Source of the DNA: Chromatiaceae bacterium
Lineage (GTDB): Bacteria > Pseudomonadota > Gammaproteobacteria > Chromatiales > Chromatiaceae
Assembly (NCBI GenBank): GCA_024235395.1
Contig: JACKMK010000001.1
Location: forward strand, 496,001 to 560,000
Reading direction: 5' to 3'
Length of the DNA: 64,000 nucleotides
The notes under the pieces were generated by a model. That model was not told where the DNA came from, searched no databases, and worked only from the letters and a program-made list of their open reading frames with translations. Each line of letters opens with the position of its first letter. Position 1 is the first letter of the stretch. This document shows, piece by piece, positions 48,201-57,494 of this stretch. A program made the position numbers and the translations under genes.

Positions 48201-50096
48201 CAACTTTCGGACATCGTCCGAGACCTCCTCGTTGCCGGTCGCGTTACGGGTGGCAAAATCGTGGATCCAAACCGCACCGGCCGGATGCCGAACGCGGTAG
48301 GGACGCTCACCGTAGACACTCAATCCCATGTGTTCGAGGATCGGGATCACCTGCGACAGCGAGAGCGGGTCTTCGAGCGCATAGATGCGCACGTGCAGTT
48401 GCTCGACGCTTTCTGTCGCCGGATGGTAGAGATGCAGCTCGATCCTGCCGGTGGCGCGTGCCTGTTCGATTCGTTGGATGTCGCTGACCGCTATGCGCGG
48501 ATGAAAATCCTCGCGGTAGCCGCCCGGGAACGCCTGTGCGTAGTCGCGCAGATAGCGTGCCGCCAAGGTCTCGTCCACCTGCCCGAACAACGCCGTCCGC
48601 AGTCCGTCCTGCCAGGTCGTCGATACCTCAACCACCCGCGTTTCGAGCTCTTCGAGGTCGAACTCGGGCTCGCTGCCGGGCGGTATGCGCACGACAAAGT
48701 GGACACGTGCCAGAATCGACTCCGAGAACTGCGTCTCGAACACCACATCGGTCCCTCCGAGCGCCTCGACCAGGATCGACTGGATCGCGATCCGCACCTC
48801 GCGGCTGTAGCGCTCGCGCGGCAGATACACCAGGCAGGTATAAAATCGGCCGAACGGCTCGCGCACCATGAACAGACGGGTACGTTGACGTTCCTGCAGG
48901 CTGAGGACGCCGAGCGTCGTTTCCAGCAGATCGGATGCGCCTATCTGGAACAGCGTGTCGCGCGGAAAGTTATCCAGGATGTTCGCGATCACCCGACCCG
49001 AGTGGCTTTTGGGTGCGACCTGGGCGCCGCTGAACACCCTCTCGACCTTTTGACGCAGGATCGGTATCTGTCGCGGCGGCGTGTTGTAAGCAGCCGACGA
49101 GAACAGCCCGATCAGGCAGTGCAGACCGATCACCTCACCCTGAGCATCTCGCCGCTTGATCGCGACACAGTCCATGTACGCCGGACGGTGCACCGTCGAA
49201 CGTGCGTTGGCCTTGGTGACGATCAACTCCTCGACGGACGCCGACAGGTCGACCGCGAGACCCGATATCCACTGGCCGGCAAGGTCGCGCGCTCCGTCCC
49301 CGACGCGCAGCACGCCCAAGCCGGACCCGTCGACGAGCGTCAGGTGCTGCGGCCCCTGGTCATCGGTCGCGTCGAAAGTACAGGCCGCGATGAACAGGAA
49401 GTGGTCGTTGATCATCCAGTTGAGGAATGCGCGCGCCTCGTCCAGCTCTTCCGGCGACACGGCGTCTCGTGGCGATTCGAGTTCGCACTGCAACTGCTCC
49501 GCAAGGCGACGCATCTTCAGCCAATCGGAGGTCGCCCGGGTGACGTCACCGATGACCTGCGAGACCAGCGTCTGCAGCTCGCCCAACATCTCCTGCGGCT
49601 GCCGGTCCAGATGCATCTGGATGACCGCCTCGGCAGTACTCATCTCGTCGGCGGCATTGACGTCGTACACCGCATTGAGATGTCCGCTGCTGTCGCGGCT
49701 GACGCCGAACACGGGATGGATGGTGAGATGAATCGTCAGATGCCGCCGGTTCAGCGCCGCCGAAACCGAATCGACCAGAAACGGCATGTCCGGTGCCACG
49801 ATCTCGACGATCGTGTCGTCACTGCGCCAACCATTTTCTTCCTGGTCGGGGTTGTACACCCTGACGATCGCCTCGTCCGGCCGGCGACGCTGCATCAGGC
49901 GCCATTGCGAGATCAGCGCCCCGAGCAGATCCTGAGGGTCGTGCTCCGCGAGGTCACCCGGTGCAATATGGCGAAAGTAGATCTGCAGGAGACGCTCGAT
50001 CTGTTCCGCCTCGAACGGCTGCGTACCCTCCGGAGGCTGGGTCGCCAGCAACTTGCCCAGTGTGCGTATCAGGCGCCTGCCATCCGCCTTCGCCAT
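45252..50096 (-). CDS. gdhB: NAD-specific glutamate dehydrogenase, large (GdhB/L-GDH type)
   Basis: A 1614-residue enzyme of the 180-kDa class that oxidises glutamate to 2-oxoglutarate. The long N-terminal half carries ACT-like regulatory domains. The catalytic domain (about 690-1240) holds RGGPVARGGLRWSDR, MVKNAVIVPVGSKGG with the active Lys, and GIGDMSGDVFGNGM. A helical C-terminal domain follows. Family members are allosterically controlled by amino acids such as arginine or aspartate. A GTG ten codons upstream is possible, but ATG 50096 fits the family better. It is a single-gene unit. Confidence 0.95.
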   Translation of the reverse strand: MAKADGRRLIRTLGKLLATQPPEGTQPFEAEQIERLLQIYFRHIAPGDLAEHDPQDLLGALISQWRLMQRRRPDEAIVRVYNPDQEENGWRSDDTIVEIVAPDMPFLVDSVSAALNRRHLTIHLTIHPVFGVSRDSSGHLNAVYDVNAADEMSTAEAVIQMHLDRQPQEMLGELQTLVSQVIGDVTRATSDWLKMRRLAEQLQCELESPRDAVSPEELDEARAFLNWMINDHFLFIAACTFDATDDQGPQHLTLVDGSGLGVLRVGDGARDLAGQWISGLAVDLSASVEELIVTKANARSTVHRPAYMDCVAIKRRDAQGEVIGLHCLIGLFSSAAYNTPPRQIPILRQKVERVFSGAQVAPKSHSGRVIANILDNFPRDTLFQIGASDLLETTLGVLSLQERQRTRLFMVREPFGRFYTCLVYLPRERYSREVRIAIQSILVEALGGTDVVFETQFSESILARVHFVVRIPPGSEPEFDLEELETRVVEVSTTWQDGLRTALFGQVDETLAARYLRDYAQAFPGGYREDFHPRIAVSDIQRIEQARATGRIELHLYHPATESVEQLHVRIYALEDPLSLSQVIPILEHMGLSVYGERPYRVRHPAGAVWIHDFATRNATGNEEVSDDVRKLFVDTFHRVWEGDVDNDGFNGLVLRAGLSWREALLFRAYSRYQHQIKVPYTQAYSVAVLNRHPQVVQLLFRLFQLRFSPGAGSTASEEEAAVKQFESLLEQVSSLDEDRILRSFLNLIRSTLRTNFYRQWDGAAGRPYLSLKIDPRHVDGMPLPMPMYEVFVFAAHMEGVHLRGGPVARGGLRWSDRMEDYRTEVLGLMKAQMVKNAVIVPVGSKGGFVVKNALASDDREQRMQKGITAYRTLLRGMLDLTDNLVGRELVPPPDVKRCDGDDPYLVVAADKGTATFSDIANQVAAEYGFWLGDAFASGGSAGYDHKAMGITARGAWESVKRSFRELGLDTQATPFSVIGIGDMSGDVFGNGMLLSPHIRLVGAFNHLHIFLDPDPDPATSFAERSRLFGLPRSAWSDYDRSLISAGGGVYARDAKSVPITSEVQRLLGVKATRLPPNELIRAMLRSPVDLLWNGGIGTYVKATTESHEQARDKANDAVRVDAPELRCRVVGEGGNLGFTQLARVEFALQGGQVYTDAIDNSGGVDCSDHEVNIKILLDKIVTDGDLTSKQRNQLLVDMTDEVAGLVLADNYAQTQIISIVNAGGVQRMYEQARFMDLLEQKGGFNRQLEGLPDKKALTERLALGQGLSKPEIAVLLAYSKMNYFEAVVESDIPDDPFVLDRLIGYFPKRLGEQFAGEIAEHRLRREIVATAVAGSLVDHVGPGIGFRVREEVGTDIAGVVRAYLIACAIFDTDSLWRRVEELDNQVSAAVQIEMLANIGEFLEQVLTSVLRSFKACLDMQALTERFRAGATELWDAMPRPLAAQDKAEFERRVRRLTRAGVPRELAQSVSNLVPMASALDIVAVAHATQTDIAAAAWVHSALNHTLELEWIARQITALSVQTHWHLLARTKLQAALNRHHRDLTAEVLRSRKRERSPRGILEHWTYENHAMLERHEQIIGEFKAGNVFDFAVLSLVVAGVGELLPASGDVHAG

Positions 50097-50217
50097 ATAT
50101 ACCCCGAACCTGTGTAGAGACCTCACTTAAGCGTAGCCAAACCGCGGCTGTCCGACCCCGGGATCTGTGCGCACACACGGCCTCGGGACTCCCGCAATAT
50201 GGCGCAGCGGGGTTAGG

Positions 50218-51219
50218 ATGGCAGCCTTGACGACCGAGACCGCCATGCTCGAGACCCTCGACAGACTGTTGCCGTCCGACTTCCCGGCATTGCGCCGCGC
50301 GCGTCCCGCAGCCACGCTGCAGGTCAATATTGGGTACCGCTGCAATCAGCAGTGCCTGCACTGCCACGTCGCCGCCGGACCGCAGCGCAGCGAATGGATG
50401 AGCGAGGAAACCGCAGACCTGGTGGTCGAAAGCCTGCGCAGCGGGCGTTTCCAGATCCTCGATCTGACCGGCGGCGCACCCGAGCTGCACCCGGCATTCC
50501 GACGCCTGGTTCGCGAGGCCGCCGATCTCGGGGTGCCGGCGATCGATCGCTGTAATCTGACGATCCTCAGCGAACCCGGCCAAGAGGACCTGGCCGATTT
50601 CCTGGCGGCCTATGGGGTTGCGGTAGTCGCGTCGCTGCCCTGCTACCTCGAGCACAACGTCGACCGTCAGCGCGGCAAAGGTGTGTTCGAGCGCAGCATC
50701 GATGCCCTGCGGCGCCTCAACGCATTGGGTTACGGCGAACCCGGCGGACCATTGACCCTGGACCTGGTGTACAACCCCCAGGATGCGGTGCTGCCGCCGC
50801 CCCAGGCGGCGCTGGAAGACGACTATCGGCGAATCCTCGGGCAGACTTACGGCATAGGGTTCAATCGCCTGCTGGCCCTCGCGAATCTGCCGATCCGGCG
50901 TTTCGGCAGCACACTGCTGTCCAATGGCCAGTTCGACGACTACCTTCGACTGCTCAAAGACGCGCACAACGCCGACAACCTCGACCAGGTGATGTGTCGC
51001 GACCTGGTCTCGGTCGATTGGCGCGGCTACCTGTACGACTGTGACTTCAACCAGATGCTGGACATCGGCATGCTCGATGGCGGCGGTCGACCATTGCATC
51101 TGCGCGACCTGCCCGGTCTCGCACTCGATGGGCGCAGGATCCGGGTCGCCGACCACTGCTATGGCTGTACAGCCGGTCAGGGATCGAGCTGCGGAGGCGC
51201 ATTGAGCAGTGAGGCATGA
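50218..51219 (+). CDS. arsS: Radical SAM enzyme of the ArsS/DUF3641 family
   Basis: A 333-residue radical SAM protein. The cluster site C42-x3-C46-x2-C49 (GYRCNQQCLHCHV) is intact. The C-terminal DUF3641 domain has MCRDLVSVDWRGYLYDCDF and the Cys-rich end CYGCTAGQGSSCGG. ArsS is proposed to make arsenosugars by joining a SAM-derived group to a methylated arsenical. No arsM is in the window, so a different substrate is possible. Start choices are 50167 (GTG), 50218 and 50245; 50218 has GGGG five bases before it. It overlaps the next gene by four bases. Confidence 0.88.
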   Translation: MAALTTETAMLETLDRLLPSDFPALRRARPAATLQVNIGYRCNQQCLHCHVAAGPQRSEWMSEETADLVVESLRSGRFQILDLTGGAPELHPAFRRLVREAADLGVPAIDRCNLTILSEPGQEDLADFLAAYGVAVVASLPCYLEHNVDRQRGKGVFERSIDALRRLNALGYGEPGGPLTLDLVYNPQDAVLPPPQAALEDDYRRILGQTYGIGFNRLLALANLPIRRFGSTLLSNGQFDDYLRLLKDAHNADNLDQVMCRDLVSVDWRGYLYDCDFNQMLDIGMLDGGGRPLHLRDLPGLALDGRRIRVADHCYGCTAGQGSSCGGALSSEA

Positions 51220-51911
51220 ACAGGCAACGAGCGACCCCGCGGCTGTCGGTGATCATTCCGGCGCTCGATGAACGACAGACGATCGGTGACGTGTTGGACG
51301 ATCTGGCCGGTTTGCGTGATGCCGGGCACGAGGTGATTCTGGTGGACGGCGGCAGCTCGGATGCGACCCCACGGATCGCCGCGCCGGGCGTCGACAAGGT
51401 TCTGCGTTCTGACCGCGGGCGCGCGCGGCAGATGAATGCCGGCGCACGTGCGGCGAGCGGGGACGTGCTGTGGTTTCTGCATGCCGACTGCCGGATCCCG
51501 GCGGGGGCGGCACAGCAGGTCATCGACGGCTGTGCGCGGGGGCCGATCTGGGGACGCTTCGACGTGCGGCTCTCGGGAGCAGCAACGCTGCTGCGCATCG
51601 TGGAGACGCTGATGAACCTGCGATCGCGCATCAGCGGCATCGCCACTGGCGACCAGGGGATCTTCGTCAGCCGCGCACTTTTCGACCAGGTCGGCGGCTT
51701 TCCGGACATCCCGCTGATGGAAGACATCGCGCTCAGCACCGCGCTGCGACGGGTTCGGCGCCCGGACTGCATCCGCCAGCCCCGCTTGCTTGCCTCCAGT
51801 CGTCGTTGGGAGACCCACGGCATCCTGCGCACGATCGTGCTGATGTGGCGCCTGCGGCTCGCCTTCGCCCTCGGCACGCCGGCGACGGCGTTGGCGAGAC
51901 ACTACCGATGA
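51216..51911 (+). CDS. TIGR04283-type glycosyltransferase (GT2 fold)
   Basis: A 231-residue GT-A transferase. The N-terminal LSVIIPALDERQTI is typical, then VDGGSSDAT, the DxD-like HADCR and an ED motif (MEDIAL) near residue 170. This family is repeatedly found next to ArsS-type radical SAM genes and transfers an unknown sugar. Start and stop overlap both neighbours by four bases. Confidence 0.88.
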   Translation: MNRQRATPRLSVIIPALDERQTIGDVLDDLAGLRDAGHEVILVDGGSSDATPRIAAPGVDKVLRSDRGRARQMNAGARAASGDVLWFLHADCRIPAGAAQQVIDGCARGPIWGRFDVRLSGAATLLRIVETLMNLRSRISGIATGDQGIFVSRALFDQVGGFPDIPLMEDIALSTALRRVRRPDCIRQPRLLASSRRWETHGILRTIVLMWRLRLAFALGTPATALARHYR

Positions 51912-52606
51912 CCGCCATGACAGGGCGCAGGCTGTTGATATTCGGTCGTGACCCGAAACCGGGCCGGGTCAAGACCCGGTTGATCCCGGCACTCGGCGCC
52001 GAAGGCGCGGCTGCGCTGTACTGGCGGCTGCTGTGCGGCACGCTGAACCATGCGCGGGCGACACGTGCGGATGGTTACGAGCTGTGGCTCGACGAGGCGG
52101 AACCACAGGACCGGCTGCGTACGCTGGCGCAGGCCCTCGACGTACAGCTGCGCGTGCAGCCGGCTGGCGATCTCGGCACCCGCATGCACATGGCGCTCTG
52201 CGACGCGTTGAGACACGCCGAGACGGTGGTGCTGATCGGTAGCGATTGCGCGGAATGGCCACCCGGCCATATTGAAGCCGCATTTGCTGCGCTGCTTCGC
52301 GACGATGTCGTCATAGGACCGGCGGCCGACGGCGGATACCTGCTGATCGGTCTGCGCCAGCCGCAACCGGCCTTGTTCGAGGGTATCCACTGGGGCGACG
52401 AGCAGGTACTTGCCGAGACTCGGCGGCGCCTGCGGGGCCAGCGGCTACGCTGGTCCGAACTCACTGTCCTACGGGATCTTGACCGCCCGTCCGATCTGGC
52501 ACACTTCACCGACCTTGGGGATGAACCCGTTACCGAGCCCGCTGATCCTCCCCTGGCCATTCTCCGAGGCGACACGCTATGCAATGGATCGACCGACAAC
52601 CGCTGA
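51908..52606 (+). CDS. TIGR04282-type glycosyltransferase/DUF2064 protein
   Basis: A 232-residue nucleotidyl/glycosyl-transferase-like protein of the CofC/GT-A fold. Visible are LLIFGRDPKPGRVKTRLIPALG (residues 8-29, nucleotide-binding loop), VVLIGSDCAEWPP (about 99-111) and ADGGYLLIGL. It is the usual companion of the TIGR04283 gene. An alternative ATG lies at 51917. The C-terminus has a PLAILRGDTLCNGS extension overlapping the next gene by 28 bases. Confidence 0.85.
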   Translation: MTAMTGRRLLIFGRDPKPGRVKTRLIPALGAEGAAALYWRLLCGTLNHARATRADGYELWLDEAEPQDRLRTLAQALDVQLRVQPAGDLGTRMHMALCDALRHAETVVLIGSDCAEWPPGHIEAAFAALLRDDVVIGPAADGGYLLIGLRQPQPALFEGIHWGDEQVLAETRRRLRGQRLRWSELTVLRDLDRPSDLAHFTDLGDEPVTEPADPPLAILRGDTLCNGSTDNR

Positions 52607-52809
52607 TGCTGTTCGTGGTTGCCGCCCTCACCCTCGGGCTGGCACCGTTCGTACCGGAACCGCATGTCTGGCAGAAACTCACCATGCTCGCGGCAGGTGA
52701 GCTGACACGCCCGCTCGATATGTTCGACCTGCTGCTGCACGGCGCGCCCTGGGCACTGCTCGCGCTCAAGCTGTATCGACAATTTGCACAGCGCGGCGCC
52801 CCACAGTGA
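52579..52809 (+). CDS. Small membrane protein in the arsS cluster
   Basis: A 76-residue protein with two hydrophobic helices (about 8-25 and 50-66) joined by a loop with EPHVWQKL and TRPLDMFDLL. Similar short proteins are annotated under various misleading names. Function unknown. It starts inside the preceding gene, with CCGAGGC nine bases upstream, and overlaps the following one by four bases. Confidence 0.75.
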   Translation: MQWIDRQPLMLFVVAALTLGLAPFVPEPHVWQKLTMLAAGELTRPLDMFDLLLHGAPWALLALKLYRQFAQRGAPQ

Positions 52810-53219
52810 CGGCACCGGTACAACTGTGGTTCGTCTACAACGCAGACACAGGCCTGTTCAACACGCTTGCCGATATCGGGCACAAGCTGTTCTCGCCACA
52901 GACCTACGAATGTGCCTTGTGTGCGCTGACCCACGGCCTGCTCAGCGAACGCCGCGCATGGCGCAGCTTCGTAGAACAATTGGCGTGTGACTGCCAGTTC
53001 CTGCATCGCGACCAGTTCCTGGCCCGCTTTCCCGATGATCGCACGCCCCTACCGGCGGTATTGACGATCGAACAGGGCCAGCCACGCTGTCACGTCAGCG
53101 CCGCTCAGATTCGCGCCTGTCGCGACCTCGCCGCGCTGGAACGCCTGATTGGCGATTGCTGCAATAGGCTGAGCAGCCACGGTCGGCCACAGAGTGGCGC
53201 CCGGAAGGCCGGGGAATAA
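52806..53219 (+). CDS. Uncharacterised Cys-containing protein in the arsS cluster
   Basis: A 137-residue cytoplasmic protein starting with GTG, overlapping the previous stop (GTGA). The N-terminal VYNADTGLFNTLADIGHKLF and the ECALCALTH motif (CxxC at about 38-41) are distinctive; more Cys residues are at 59-61, 98 and 107. It may be a thioredoxin-like or metal/metalloid-binding protein. I do not recognise a known family function. It is last of the five overlapping genes. Confidence 0.75.
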   Translation: MTAPVQLWFVYNADTGLFNTLADIGHKLFSPQTYECALCALTHGLLSERRAWRSFVEQLACDCQFLHRDQFLARFPDDRTPLPAVLTIEQGQPRCHVSAAQIRACRDLAALERLIGDCCNRLSSHGRPQSGARKAGE

Positions 53220-53561
53220 TCGAATAGTTCACAACAAAAAATAAATACAACATATTGTTTGTTAAATTATTTATTCTTCTGTCCCGACACAGGGGCCGAA
53301 TGCATCCCGATTGGTATTGAATTGACCTCAAACATCATAAATAAGATACTGATAATAAAAGGATTATGATCTCCACGATGTGCTCATACCGACCGCTCCG
53401 CCATGTGGAAGGCGATGTTCCAGAGCGCGGTCGGCGCACGCCGCACGGCAGGCCCCACACCCCCCGCTGTGCGCGCATGCGTGGGCCGCTACACTGCGAC
53501 ACACGACGGCCGTCGCTCCTCACCCTCCGACAACTGAGCACTGCATGAAGGAACCCCGCCG
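53220..53561. other. AT-rich intergenic island (342 bases) without a convincing gene
   Basis: The first 150 bases are sharply AT-rich against the GC-rich surroundings. They contain AATAAATA (53240-53247) facing TATTTATT (53268-53275) and a nested ACAA/TTGT. The rest returns to GC-rich sequence. It probably holds the end of the arsS-cluster transcript and the promoter of the chain-length gene. A 60-codon frame (53366-53548) is present but has no support. Confidence 0.6.
53322..53350 (+). promoter_or_regulatory. Candidate sigma-70 promoter of the chain-length gene
   Basis: TTGACC (53322-53327), a 17-base spacer and GATACT (53345-53350), in the AT-rich island about 210 bases before the GTG start. 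Sequence match only. Confidence 0.4.
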
Positions 53562-55526
53562 GTGAACACGCCGCAACTCCCCAGCATCGAGCTGGTCCAG
53601 GATGCACCACAGCGGCCGGGACCCGGCGTACCCACGAGTCGACGTCGCTGGAAGGTGTTCTTCACCGTCCTGCTGCTCGGCGTCGCGGTCGGCCTGGCGA
53701 TCGTCTACGGACGTGAACCGGTATATCGCGCCAGCGCCTCGGTACTGACGGTCAAACCCAAGGCCGTCGACTCGCGCAGCGCCGAGGCCGACGTCGAACA
53801 CGTCGCGATCCAGGGGCGACTACTGCTCGGCGAAGACCTTCTGGGCCGGCTGTCCCGGCATCTGGAGGAGGAGGGCGACGCCGAGATCGCCGAGATCAAT
53901 CAGCTGCGCAGCATGCTGGCGGTGGTCGCGGTGCCGAACACCAATCTACTCGAGCTGCGTGCCGACGGCAGGGTTCCGGAACAACTGCAGCGCGTCGTGA
54001 ACCGCTGGGCCGAATCCTACGAAACGTTCCGCGCTGAAGAGATCGAGGCCGCGACCGGCCGCACGACCGCGGAGTTGGAAGACCAGCAGACACAGCTGAC
54101 GCAGCGAATCGACACGGCACGCGCCGAACTCGCAACCTTCCGCGAGGCCAACGACATCGTCAGCCTCGAACGGGGCGAAAACCGCAGTCTCGCAGCCCTC
54201 AAGGGCCTGAACAACTCGCTTGCCAAGGCACGCGAACGCGTGGTCGATGCCCAGGCGCGCCGCGATGCAGTCGACACGGCCATCGCCAACGGCGAAACCG
54301 TGATCCCCAACGAGCAGAAGAACGAGATCGCGAAACTGCAGCTGGCGCTGCAGCGTTCGCGCACGCGTCTCAACAAGCTGCATGAACGCTATACCCAGGC
54401 GTACATCGACCGTGATCCCCGCCTGAAGGCGTTGCCGGATGAGATCCTCGAGATGGAAGGTGAACTGGCTCACGCGCTCGCGCTGGCCAAGACCACGGTG
54501 CGCGACGAGGCGGAACAGGCGGTCACCGCCGCCGAGACCTCCCTGGCGGCGCTGGAGCAGAAGCTCAACGACCAGCAGGCGAGCGTCCAGGACTTCACCG
54601 AGAAGTTCCGGGAGTTCAAGACGCTCGAAGAAAATCTGGCGCGCCTCGAAAAGCTGCTCGCGAACAACCGTGAGCGACTGGCGAAGATCCAGGTCGGCAA
54701 CCTGAAAAAGTATCCCCCAATTCAGATCGTCGAATGGGCACGCATCCCTTCGCGCCCGATCTATCCGAACTACGAGCGTGATCTTGCGATTGCGCTCGGC
54801 AGTGCATTTGCGCTGGCCCTGTTCGTCACCTGGCTGGTCGAATATCTCAGCGAACGGCCGCCACCCGCGCAACCGGCACCCTATCTCGGGGTACGGATCT
54901 ACGGAGGCGAACAGTCGCCGGCGCTGGCCGGGCATACCGTGGATCAGCGTATCGGGTTCGATGCACCCCCGCCTCCGGCCGCCGCCCCGTCCCCGCACCT
55001 GCCGGTCCTGCCGCGCGAGTTGGCCGGTGGTGAGGTGAAATCGCTGCTCGCTGTCAGCGACGCCGCCACCGCGGGATATGCCGCACTGCTGCTGTGCGGC
55101 GTTTCCCCGTACGAGTTGCCACTGCTGCATTCGGCAAGCTTCGAGCGAGAAGCCGGACAGCTGCACGTGACCGGCGCCAGTCAGCGCACGCTCCCGATCA
55201 GCGCCACTGTCTGGCGCTGGTTCGAACCCGTGCTGAGCGAGATGGACGGCACACAGATGATGTTGCCGGTCGCCGAACTCGACCAGCGCCTCGCCCAGGC
55301 CGCACGTGCCGCGCAACTCGCCGATCCGGGCAGCATCAACGCGTTGGCGCTGTGGCACAGTTACGTGGTCTATCTCGTGCGTCAGGGGATCGATGTGTCG
55401 GCGCTGACACAGCGTGTCGGCAACGTCCCACCGGGCGTGCTCGGTACGCTGCTGCATTACGCACCGCCGGGCGGCAACCGCCCCCTGGGCAATATCGATT
55501 TCACCCACCCGGCACTGGTGCTGTAA
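53562..55526 (+). CDS. Wzz/GumC-type polysaccharide chain-length protein with a degenerate tyrosine-recombinase C-terminus
   Basis: A 654-residue protein. Residues 1-430 have the co-polymerase layout: a helix at 29-49, a periplasmic part with long coiled coils (about 150-385), a Pro motif near IPSRPIYPNYE, and a second helix (about 406-429). A disordered Pro-rich linker follows (about 435-480). Residues 487-654 resemble the catalytic domain of XerC/D-type recombinases, but the active residues are lost: Ser515 at the first Arg, TGASQR (537-542) without the hairpin Lys, Trp598 at the second Arg, Asn621 at the GH His, and no Tyr at the nucleophile site. It starts with GTG after GAAGGA. No Wzy, Wzx or tyrosine kinase gene is near. 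The fusion is not one I know of. Confidence 0.75.
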   Translation: MNTPQLPSIELVQDAPQRPGPGVPTSRRRWKVFFTVLLLGVAVGLAIVYGREPVYRASASVLTVKPKAVDSRSAEADVEHVAIQGRLLLGEDLLGRLSRHLEEEGDAEIAEINQLRSMLAVVAVPNTNLLELRADGRVPEQLQRVVNRWAESYETFRAEEIEAATGRTTAELEDQQTQLTQRIDTARAELATFREANDIVSLERGENRSLAALKGLNNSLAKARERVVDAQARRDAVDTAIANGETVIPNEQKNEIAKLQLALQRSRTRLNKLHERYTQAYIDRDPRLKALPDEILEMEGELAHALALAKTTVRDEAEQAVTAAETSLAALEQKLNDQQASVQDFTEKFREFKTLEENLARLEKLLANNRERLAKIQVGNLKKYPPIQIVEWARIPSRPIYPNYERDLAIALGSAFALALFVTWLVEYLSERPPPAQPAPYLGVRIYGGEQSPALAGHTVDQRIGFDAPPPPAAAPSPHLPVLPRELAGGEVKSLLAVSDAATAGYAALLLCGVSPYELPLLHSASFEREAGQLHVTGASQRTLPISATVWRWFEPVLSEMDGTQMMLPVAELDQRLAQAARAAQLADPGSINALALWHSYVVYLVRQGIDVSALTQRVGNVPPGVLGTLLHYAPPGGNRPLGNIDFTHPALVL

Positions 55527-55786
55527 CCGACCGGCGCGGCCGCAGATCGACGTCGCAACGAGCCTGACAGACATCGCCGGTCACGGCAGTACAAGGTACG
55601 CCATGCCGCAGACCCGCCCGTGCGCGACATCCGCCTCGCTGGGCCAACGAGTCTGCTATGGTTCAGGACGATATGCGCAGGCCGATCGGGTCCAGGTCCG
55701 CAAACGGGTGCCGTGCCGTTCAGGACCCCGGATAACGGCCCCACAGAAACCGCGGCAGCGACCATACCGCTGAAACGACGAATACC

Positions 55787-57451
<1,665 letters not shown>

Positions 57452-57494
57452 CAGCGACGGATCGGTTCGGCGACTGCCACCGCCCTTCGCCGTA

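Noticed and set aside
53366..53548. 60-codon frame in the leader of the chain-length gene
   Set aside because: The ribosome site is too close to the ATG, the composition is Arg/Pro-rich like non-coding GC-rich sequence, and no domain is seen.
55527..55786. Possible small gene between the chain-length gene and the first cyclase
   Set aside because: Frames here run out of the coding sequence before them or have no start with a ribosome site; composition does not look coding.
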